Of a stretch of 64,000 nucleotides of DNA, positions 58,133-64,000 are shown piece by piece (the first letter of the stretch is position 1; every line of letters begins with the position of its first letter). Under the pieces are notes generated by a model, which saw nothing but the letters and a program-made list of their open reading frames with translations, did no database searches and had not been told where the DNA came from. Location of the stretch: the NCBI RefSeq assembly GCF_900090285.1, contig NZ_LT607754.1, positions 6,226,001-6,290,000 on the forward strand. The letters are read 5' to 3'. The stretch is from Micromonospora inositola. GTDB lineage: Bacteria > Actinomycetota > Actinomycetes > Mycobacteriales > Micromonosporaceae. The position numbers and the translations under genes were made by a program.

Positions 58133-59206
58133 GTGAACTGGGCACGATCCCTCGTCGCGGTGGCGGCGACCCTGACCCTGACGGCGTGCGATGCCGCACC
58201 GACCCGGCCGGCCGGTGCGCCGGCCCGATCCGCCCCGGTGGCGGCATCCCCGGCGCAGGCTGGACCCGCCGAGATCACCCTGGACTTCGCGGGCGACGTG
58301 CACTTCGCCGACCGGACGGCCGGCCTGCTGGGCAACCCGGCAACCGCCTTCGGGTCGATCTCGTCCACGTTGTCCGACGCAGACCTCGCGATGGTCAACC
58401 TGGAGACCGCCGTCACCACGCGGGGCACCCCGGAGCCGAAGGAGTTCCACTTCCGGGCGCCGACGAGCGCGTACGACGCGGTGCGGGCGGCCGGAATCGA
58501 CGTCGTGTCGATCGCGAACAATCACACGCTGGACTACGGGCGGGTGGGGCTGAGCGACACGCTGGGTGCGGCCAGGGCCAGTGGGGTCCCGGCCGTCGGG
58601 GCGGGCGTCAACGCGGCGGCGGCGTACGCGCCGTGGATCACCGAGATACGCGGTACGTCACTGGCGTTCCTCGCCTTCAGCCAGGTCTCCGAGCTGTGGT
58701 CGTCGTGGAAGGCCACGGACAGCCAGGCCGGCATCGCGATGACGCGGGACCTGAGCCGCGCGGTCGCGGCGGTGCGGGCCGCCCGGCAGCAGGCCGACGT
58801 GGTCGTCGTCTACGTCCACTGGGGCGTGGAGGGCGAATCGTGCCCACCGGACGAGGCGCGTGAGTTCGCCGGCGCGATGGCCGAGGCCGGCGCCGACATC
58901 GTCGTCGGCACCCACGCCCATCTGCTGCTCGGCGACGGCTGGCTGGGTCGAACCTTCGTCCAGTACGGGCTGGGCAACTTCCTGTGGTGGCGGGACGACG
59001 CCTACAGCAACGACACGGGCGTGCTGCGGGTGACCCTGCACGGGCCGACGGTCGTGCGGACCGAGTTGGTGCCCGCGCTGATCTCTCGGCGTACCGGTCA
59101 GCCCCAGCTCGCCGATGCCGAAGACGCGGCCCGGATCTCCCACGAGTACGCGAGCCTGCGCGCCTGCACCGGACTCGCCGCGACGCCGACCGACCGGTCG
59201 CGCTAG
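58133..59206 (+). CDS. CapA-family lipoprotein (poly-gamma-glutamate capsule protein-like metallophosphoesterase fold)
   Basis: 357 residues from GTG at 58133. A signal peptide ends in LTLTAC, a lipobox. ITLDFAGDVHFADR, MVNLETAVTTRG, FHFRAPTSAYDAVRAAGID, VSIANNHTLDYG, VVYVHWGVEGE and VGTHAHLLLG are the full set of PGA_cap motifs with metal ligands. It acts outside the membrane, perhaps in capsule or wall polymer handling; no capB/capC genes are here. The frame is open upstream through the lanthipeptide relic, but promoter spacing and the lipobox fix the start. Confidence 0.88.
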   Translation: MNWARSLVAVAATLTLTACDAAPTRPAGAPARSAPVAASPAQAGPAEITLDFAGDVHFADRTAGLLGNPATAFGSISSTLSDADLAMVNLETAVTTRGTPEPKEFHFRAPTSAYDAVRAAGIDVVSIANNHTLDYGRVGLSDTLGAARASGVPAVGAGVNAAAAYAPWITEIRGTSLAFLAFSQVSELWSSWKATDSQAGIAMTRDLSRAVAAVRAARQQADVVVVYVHWGVEGESCPPDEAREFAGAMAEAGADIVVGTHAHLLLGDGWLGRTFVQYGLGNFLWWRDDAYSNDTGVLRVTLHGPTVVRTELVPALISRRTGQPQLADAEDAARISHEYASLRACTGLAATPTDRSR

Positions 59207-59233
59207 GTGTGGACCGCCTGGGTACCGATCGGG

Positions 59234-60688
59234 TCAGCGCCCCGCGGGGACGGTCACCAGCTCCCCGACCGGCTCCGTCGCGGGGGACGGACGTCGGCCG
59301 GCCGCCGCGCGCCGCGCGGACGGGACGGCCAGGGCCGCGAGCGCGGCGGCCAGGGCGAGGCCGGTGAGGACCAGAAACCCCATGGTGAAGCCGGCCTCCC
59401 GGGGCAGGCCGTTCGCCTGCGGGTGGGCGGTGATCACGCCGCTGACCACGGCGGCGCCGATCGCGCCGCCGATGGTGCGGATGTTGGCGTTCATGCCGGT
59501 GGCCACGCCCGTCTGCCAGGAAGGTACGTTCCCGACGATCAGGTTGGCCATCGACGCAAACGCCAGCCCGATGCCGAGGCCCACAAGACCACCGGCGACA
59601 CCGATCTCCCAGCGGGTGTCGTGCGCGACGGTCAGCATCGCGGTGGCGAGCACGTTGAAGGCGGCACCGGTGGCGAGCTGCGCCTTGGCGCTGAACCGCG
59701 ACGCCAGCCGGCCGGCGAGGATGCCGGCGACGAACATGGCGACCAGCATGGGCAGCATCAGCAGCCCCGCCTGGGTGATGCTGGCGCCGAAGCCGTAGCC
59801 GGCGACGGTCGGGGTCTGCACGAACTGCGGCAGGAACGCGTAGACGGAGAACATCGACGCGCCGTAGAGCAGGGCGACCAGGTTCGTCGTCCAGACCCCG
59901 GGCAGGCGCATCATCCGCATGTCGATCAGCGGGTTGGTGGAGCGGATCTCCGCCACCAACCAGCCGGCCAGCAGCACCACGGCGAGGGCCAGCAGGCCGA
60001 GCACCCGGCCCGAGGTCCAGCCCCAGGCCGACCCCTTGCTGATCGGCAGCAGCAGCGCGACCAGCCAGCCGGAGAGGAGGACGGTGGCTCGCCAGTCGAT
60101 CCGGCCGGGGGTGCGGACCGGCGACTCGGGGACGAACAGGTGCGCGGCGAGGGCGGTCAGCCCGACGACGACCATGGGGATCCAGAACAGCCACCGGTAG
60201 TCGAGGGCGGTGACGATCGGACCAGCCAGCACGACGCCCAGACCACCGCCGGCCGCGACGATCGCCGAGATGGCGGCGACGGCGGAGGTCACCCGCGCGG
60301 CGGGGAACTCATCGCGGATGATCCCGAACGAGAGCGGGAAGACCGCGCCGCCGATGCCCTGGATGACCCGGGCGACGATGAGCACGCCGATGCTCGGCGC
60401 GGCGGCGGCCAGCAGGCAGCCGAGCGCGAGCGAGGCGAGGGAGACGACCAGCATCCGCTCCTTGCCGACCATGTCGCCGACCCGGCCGAGGATCGGCGTG
60501 AAGATCGACGCGGACAGCAGGTACGCGGTCAGCACCCAGGTGACGGTGTTCTGGGAGGTGTGCAGGTCGTGCTGGATGGTCGGCAGCACCGGGGTGATCA
60601 GCGACTGGAGCATCGCGAAGAACCCGGCGCCGGCCGCCAGGACGAAGAAGGTGAGCCGGCGCGAGCCGCGCCGGACGGTCTCTGTCAC
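59234..60688 (-). CDS. DHA2-type MFS multidrug exporter (EmrB/QacA-like)
   Basis: 484 residues from GTG at 60688 with GGAG eight bases upstream. Fourteen helices are expected: FFAMLQSLITPVLPTIQHDL, TWVLTAYLLSASIFTPILGRVGD (motif C-like), GRVGDMVGKERMLVVSL (motif A). It is divergent from a TetR gene with three shared inverted repeats, so it is almost surely the repressor's target. Drug substrate unknown. Confidence 0.92.
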   Translation of the reverse strand: MTETVRRGSRRLTFFVLAAGAGFFAMLQSLITPVLPTIQHDLHTSQNTVTWVLTAYLLSASIFTPILGRVGDMVGKERMLVVSLASLALGCLLAAAAPSIGVLIVARVIQGIGGAVFPLSFGIIRDEFPAARVTSAVAAISAIVAAGGGLGVVLAGPIVTALDYRWLFWIPMVVVGLTALAAHLFVPESPVRTPGRIDWRATVLLSGWLVALLLPISKGSAWGWTSGRVLGLLALAVVLLAGWLVAEIRSTNPLIDMRMMRLPGVWTTNLVALLYGASMFSVYAFLPQFVQTPTVAGYGFGASITQAGLLMLPMLVAMFVAGILAGRLASRFSAKAQLATGAAFNVLATAMLTVAHDTRWEIGVAGGLVGLGIGLAFASMANLIVGNVPSWQTGVATGMNANIRTIGGAIGAAVVSGVITAHPQANGLPREAGFTMGFLVLTGLALAAALAALAVPSARRAAAGRRPSPATEPVGELVTVPAGR

Positions 60689-60798
60689 AGAGAAAACTCC
60701 ATCTGCGTACGGGGAAAGGAGGCTGGCCAGCTCTCGGTGGTCGTGCCGGGGCTGTTTGCCGGTCACCGCTCCGCCGGATCCGTTCGAAGGATCGGGGT

Positions 60799-60804
60799 AA
60801 GCTA
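60799..60804 (-). promoter_or_regulatory. -10 TAGCTT of the MFS gene
   Basis: Minus-strand TAGCTT is next to the first operator (60806-60823), which covers its spacer. Confidence 0.5.
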
Positions 60805-60805
60805 T

Positions 60806-60871
60806 CCGGAGGCATGGCTCCGGGCTTTCTGGAGGGGTTCCTCCGCTACACTACCGGAGGCCTTCCTCCGG
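60806..60871. promoter_or_regulatory. Three TetR-type operators between MFS and tetR
   Basis: CCGGAG-N6-CTCCGG (60806-60823), GGAGG-N4-CCTCC (60831-60844) and CCGGAGG-CCTT-CCTCCGG (60854-60871), centres about 23 and 25 bases apart. TACACT (60847-60852) between the last two is a likely tetR -10. Confidence 0.75.
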
Positions 60872-60899
60872 ATGCAACCAAAGCGAGGTGACGCACGTC

Positions 60900-61481
60900 A
60901 TGACCAGCGCGGGGCAGCTGCCCGACGTCTTCGCAGGCCGACCCAAACGGGCCGACGCCCGGCGCAACTACGAGTCGTTGATCGCGGCGGCCCGGGAGAC
61001 GTTCGCCGAGAACGGCGCGTCGGCCTCGCTGGAGGAGGTGGCCCGGCGCGCCGGCGTGGGCATCGGCACCCTCTACCGGAACTTCCCCAGCCGCCGGGAG
61101 CTGTTCGAGGCCGTCTACGTCGAGGAGGTCCGGGCGCTCAGCCAGTCCGCCGCGGAACTCGCCGACCTGCCCCCGTGGGACGCCCTCGTCGCCTGGTTGC
61201 GGCGTTTCGTCGGGTACGCCGCCACGAAGCGGGCACTGGCCGAGGAGCTGCTGCACGACTCCGAGGTCTTCCGCAGCTGCCGGACGGAGATCTACAGCGC
61301 GGGCGAGCCGATGATGCGCCGCGCCCAGGCCGCCGGGGCGGTACGCGACGACATCAGCTTCGACGACGTGGTCCGGCTGGTCAGCGGCCTCACCATGGCG
61401 CAGTTCCCGGAGCCGGACCAGCGCGACCGGGTGCTCGGCGTCGCCCTCGACGGCCTGCGCCCCCCACCGGCGCCCCGCTGA
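60900..61481 (+). CDS. TetR family repressor
   Basis: 193 residues from ATG at 60900 (a GTG at 60888 also possible). The HTH reads ASLEEVARRAGVGIGTLYRNFPSRRELFEAV. The C-terminal domain has the SBP-like TetR_C pattern (AAGAVRDDISFDDVVRLVSGL). It probably represses itself and the divergent exporter through the CCGGAGG repeats and responds to an unknown drug-like ligand. Confidence 0.92.
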   Translation: MTSAGQLPDVFAGRPKRADARRNYESLIAAARETFAENGASASLEEVARRAGVGIGTLYRNFPSRRELFEAVYVEEVRALSQSAAELADLPPWDALVAWLRRFVGYAATKRALAEELLHDSEVFRSCRTEIYSAGEPMMRRAQAAGAVRDDISFDDVVRLVSGLTMAQFPEPDQRDRVLGVALDGLRPPPAPR

Positions 61482-61503
61482 ACGCCGGCAGGGCGCGGGA
61501 CCG

Positions 61504-62685
61504 CTAATCGTCGAGCGCGGTGCGTGGGAGCATGCCCGGCGACCAGGTGAGTTGGTAGCGAGGGGCGGCGACCGCCTGAGCGAAGGTCTTTGCCACGGCC
61601 GGGGAGCTCACGATGCGCCAGTCCAGCTCCTTGTTCACCTCGAACCAGATGAGGCCGATGATGTCCTTGTGACGGGGCAGCACCCGGAAGGTCTCCCTGA
61701 TCCATTCGGCCTTGCGCCCGACGGCGTCGGAGGCACCGGTTTCGGTGATGACCAGTGGCTTGCTGGTGAAGCCGCGGATCTCTTTGATGGTGTCGTTGAA
61801 GATCTCTTCGAAGGACCGGTATTTCGTGGTGGACCCGGTGCTGTAGTAGCCGGAAAGGCCCACCCAGTCGACGTATTCGTCACCGGGGTAGAGCGGGCGG
61901 AGATTCTGGGTGGAACCGGCCCATCTGGCGTTCGGGCTCCATACCCAGGTGACGTTGGTGGCCCCGGCGGCCCGGAACAGATCATGTACGTGGCGCCAGG
62001 CCTTGACGTAGTCGCCCGGTCGGTTGCCGTTGACCATCTCGCACCACGGGTACCAGTTGCCGTTCATCTCGTGCGCGAACCGGATGGCCACCGGGTAGCC
62101 GAGTGACTTGATCCCTTCGGCCCAGGACAGCAGGTAGCTGTCGAAGTCCCCGCGCGCTATGTGCGACAACCGGTAGCTGGGTTGGTTCGACCGCATCTTG
62201 TCGATCTTGCGGGCCGCGTACCGCTTCTTGCGGGCGGCTTCGTCCAACAGGTAGTCCCATGGTTCCCAGGCCAGCATCGGCAGCATGCCGCGGCCGCTGA
62301 TCTGGTCGAAGAGCGCACGGTCGAACTTGCCGGTCGCCCATCCCGAGCTGAAGAGCATGACCTGCGGCTGACGCTTCGCGGCCGTCGTGAACTTGTTCAC
62401 CGCCGTGAAGTCGTACGGGCCTTCGAGTGTCGCCACGCCGATGAAGGTCTTCCCGCCCGGCGGGAAGAGTTCGGGAGCCGTTCGAGGCGGCGTGGCTGGT
62501 GCGGCCGTCGCCGCCGCGTGTGCTTCGACCGTCACCACCGTGCCCGGTTCGGCCTTCGCGAGCCGGTCGGACCGGACCCCGTCCCCGTCCCCGAACGTGG
62601 TGGCCGGCGCTATGGCGAAGGCGTACGTCAGCAGCAGCGCGCCGGTCAACATCATCATCACCCGCGGAACTGTCAGTCCCACCAT
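61504..62685 (-). CDS. Secreted GH26-family glycoside hydrolase (beta-mannanase-like), copy 1
   Basis: 393 residues from ATG at 62685, aligned with the start of the tandem copy; an upstream GTG at 62748 gives 414. A signal anchor (VPRVMMMLTGALLLTYAFAIAP) precedes a Thr/Ala-rich linker and the barrel. RFAHEMNGNWYPW has the acid/base Glu and VITETGASD the nucleophile Glu. WAEGIKSLGYPVAIRF and YPGDEYVDWVGLSGYY are also family blocks. It likely acts outside the cell on a beta-mannan or exopolysaccharide. No CBM is visible. Confidence 0.88.
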   Translation of the reverse strand: MVGLTVPRVMMMLTGALLLTYAFAIAPATTFGDGDGVRSDRLAKAEPGTVVTVEAHAAATAAPATPPRTAPELFPPGGKTFIGVATLEGPYDFTAVNKFTTAAKRQPQVMLFSSGWATGKFDRALFDQISGRGMLPMLAWEPWDYLLDEAARKKRYAARKIDKMRSNQPSYRLSHIARGDFDSYLLSWAEGIKSLGYPVAIRFAHEMNGNWYPWCEMVNGNRPGDYVKAWRHVHDLFRAAGATNVTWVWSPNARWAGSTQNLRPLYPGDEYVDWVGLSGYYSTGSTTKYRSFEEIFNDTIKEIRGFTSKPLVITETGASDAVGRKAEWIRETFRVLPRHKDIIGLIWFEVNKELDWRIVSSPAVAKTFAQAVAAPRYQLTWSPGMLPRTALDD

Positions 62686-62802
62686 GGGCAACCCCCTCAG
62701 CCGCCACCGTGACTTCGGCGGGTGGCGCTCCTCGTTTGACACCTTCACCCCGTTCGCCAGCTACTGCCTGGTTGCTTTATTCGTCAGCCTGATACAGCTG
62801 GC
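62686..62802 (-). promoter_or_regulatory. Leader of GH26 copy 1 with conserved hairpin element
   Basis: GCCACC pairs with GGTGGC around a loop in a ~35-base block (62702-62735) that recurs before copy 2, ending GGCTGAG and a Shine-Dalgarno-like run. It could be a shared regulatory RNA fold or simply duplicated DNA. No known riboswitch class is assigned. Confidence 0.4.
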
Positions 62803-63936
62803 CTAACGGACGAGCTGGGTACGCGGGAGCATCTCCGGCGACCAGGTGAACTGGTAGCGAGGGGCGGCGACCGCCCGGGCGAAGGTCTTTGCCACGGCCG
62901 GGGAGCTCACGATGCGCCAGTCCCGCTCCTTGTCCACCTCGAACCAGATGAGTCCGATGATGTCTTTGTTTGTGGGCAGCGACTGGAAGGTCTCCCGGAT
63001 CCATTCGGCCTTGCGCCCGTTGGCGTCGGAGGCACCGGTCTCGGTGATGACCAGCGGTTTCCTGCTGAACGTGCGGATCTCGGCAATGGTGGGGCCGAAG
63101 ATCTCATCGAAGGACCTGTAGTCCGTATAGACCCCGATGCCGTAGTAGCCCGAGAGGCCCACCCAGTCGACGTAGTCATCGCCCGGGTAGAGCCTGGAGA
63201 GTTTCGGCGTCGAGTCGTCCCATCTGGCATTCGGGCTCCACACCCAGCTCACGTTGGTGGCCCCGGCCGCCCGGAAAAGATCATGTACGTGCCGCCAGGC
63301 CCTGACGTACTCGCCCGGCCGGTTGGCGTTGCTCGCCTCGGACCACGGATACCAGTCACCGTTCATCTCGTGCGCTAACCGGATGGCCACCGGGTAGCCG
63401 AGTGACTTGATCCCTTCGGCCCAGGACCGCAGGTAGGGGTCGAAGTCCCCGCCCGTGATGCGGGACAACCGGTAGTTCGGTTGGTTGGACCTAATCTTGT
63501 CGATCTCGCGGGTGGGCAAACCCTTCTTTCGGGCCGCTTCGTCCAATTTGTTGTCCCATGGTTCCCAGGCCAGCGCCGGCAGCATGCCCCGGCCTTTGAT
63601 CCGGTCGAAGAGCGTCCGGTCGAATGTGTCGGACGCCCACCACGAACTGAAAAGCATCACCTGCGGCTGGTGTTTCGCGGCCGCCGTGAACGTGTCCAGC
63701 GCCGCGAAGTCGTGCGGGCCCTTGTCGGTCATCACACCGATGAACGCCTTGCCGGCCGGCGGGAAGAGTTCCGCAGCCGGCCGGGGCGATGCACCCGGCT
63801 CGGCCTTCGCAAGCCGGTCGGACTGGCCGTCCGCCCGGCCCCCAAACGTGGTGGTCGGTGCTATGGCGACCGCGTAGGTCAGCAGCAGCGCGCCGATCAG
63901 CACCATCAGGACCCGCGGAACGGTCAACCTCATCAT
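62803..63936 (-). CDS. Secreted GH26-family glycoside hydrolase (beta-mannanase-like), copy 2
   Basis: 377 residues. Signal anchor VPRVLMVLIGALLLTYAVAIAP, then a shorter linker than copy 1 and the same barrel: RLAHEMNGDWYPW and VITETGASDANGRKAEW with both catalytic Glu. Much of the sequence is near-identical to copy 1 (for example AWRHVHDLFRAAGATNV), showing a recent tandem duplication. Differences cluster in the linker and in the active-site-near loop (WYPWSEASNANRPGEY versus WYPWCEMVNGNRPGDY), which may change specificity. Confidence 0.88.
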   Translation of the reverse strand: MMRLTVPRVLMVLIGALLLTYAVAIAPTTTFGGRADGQSDRLAKAEPGASPRPAAELFPPAGKAFIGVMTDKGPHDFAALDTFTAAAKHQPQVMLFSSWWASDTFDRTLFDRIKGRGMLPALAWEPWDNKLDEAARKKGLPTREIDKIRSNQPNYRLSRITGGDFDPYLRSWAEGIKSLGYPVAIRLAHEMNGDWYPWSEASNANRPGEYVRAWRHVHDLFRAAGATNVSWVWSPNARWDDSTPKLSRLYPGDDYVDWVGLSGYYGIGVYTDYRSFDEIFGPTIAEIRTFSRKPLVITETGASDANGRKAEWIRETFQSLPTNKDIIGLIWFEVDKERDWRIVSSPAVAKTFARAVAAPRYQFTWSPEMLPRTQLVR

Positions 63937-64000
63937 TGCAGAACCTTCTCAGCCGCCACCCGTGACTTCGGCGGGTGGCGATCCTCGCTGTCGGCGCGAG
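63937..64000 (-). promoter_or_regulatory. Leader of GH26 copy 2 with two hairpins, cut by window edge
   Basis: CTCGC-N7-GCGAG (at the edge) and GCCACCCG-N9-CGGGTGGC (8-bp stem) lie 15-60 bases before the ATG, followed by GAGAAGG. The second matches the copy 1 leader. Upstream DNA is outside the window. Confidence 0.4.

Noticed and set aside
62686..62802. c-di-GMP (GEMM) riboswitch in the GH26 leader
   Set aside because: A few similar short words occur, but the key GEMM blocks are not found in order, so no class is assigned.
1..64000. tRNA, rRNA, CRISPR arrays, insertion sequences, integrases, attachment sites
   Set aside because: I looked for cloverleaf-like and repeat-spacer patterns and for transposase or recombinase motifs and saw none that I could support.

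Overview
The window is very GC-rich, single-chromosome-style DNA with dense genes, GTG/TTG starts and many leaderless promoters. The gene set points to a high-GC actinomycete, most likely Micromonospora or a close relative in the Micromonosporaceae: second type II topoisomerase ParE/ParC, NsrR next to flavohaemoglobin, an AfsR-type SARP regulator, DinB/mycothiol-type proteins and an actinobacterial c-di-AMP riboswitch. That genus call is inference. I saw no rRNA, tRNA, CRISPR array, insertion sequence or phage gene.

Positions 1-10088 form a cell-surface glycopolymer locus. On the minus strand a DegT aminotransferase, a Gfo/Idh/MocA dehydrogenase and a two-part glycosyltransferase lie in one operon, with a self-regulating TetR gene behind them. 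On the plus strand are an ABC-2 export pair (TagG/TagH-like), a fused cytidylyltransferase-reductase predicted to make CDP-ribitol (TarI/TarJ or Bcs1 type) and a membrane-anchored TagF/TarL-like polymerase. Together they could build nucleotide-activated sugar and polyol phosphate units, polymerise a teichoic-acid-like polymer and export it. Positions 10113-15238 continue the envelope theme: a hydrolase, a C39-type secreted peptidase under a clear c-di-AMP (ydaO-type) riboswitch with its own promoter, two membrane-anchored unknowns and an acyltransferase-3 protein.

Positions 15467-28912 are mainly housekeeping and stress genes: an AlkB-like dioxygenase, a nucleobase permease, convergent parE-parC with a strong shared terminator, a methyltransferase, nsrR/hmp with a 23-bp operator, a GT4 glycosyltransferase, a hydrolase and small unknowns. 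Positions 28927-38230 hold DUF72 and DinB proteins, a glucosidase translationally coupled to an SCP2 protein, a 2'-5' RNA ligase-like protein, a relic of an AHSA1 gene, and a coupled pair of MEDS-domain regulators (STAS, then HATPase) that looks like a partner-switching module.

Positions 38321-53572 hold lutABC, two MFS transporters, a DivIVA-like coiled-coil protein, a giant SARP-AAA regulator divergent from a haloacetate dehalogenase-like hydrolase, a nucleotidyltransferase, and a zinc alcohol dehydrogenase next to an SRPBCC protein. Positions 53848-64000 are more accessory: an MFS exporter with a C-terminal monooxygenase-like domain, an SDR, a second AlkB homologue, an FkbM methyltransferase, a fragment of a class III/IV lanthipeptide synthetase, a CapA lipoprotein, a TetR/MFS efflux pair with three near-identical operators, and two tandem GH26 hydrolases with a shared leader element. 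No single wholly new system is proven. The best leads are the CDP-ribitol wall-polymer locus next to the c-di-AMP-controlled peptidase, the leaderless-promoter signature at a dozen genes, and the lanthipeptide-synthetase relic.
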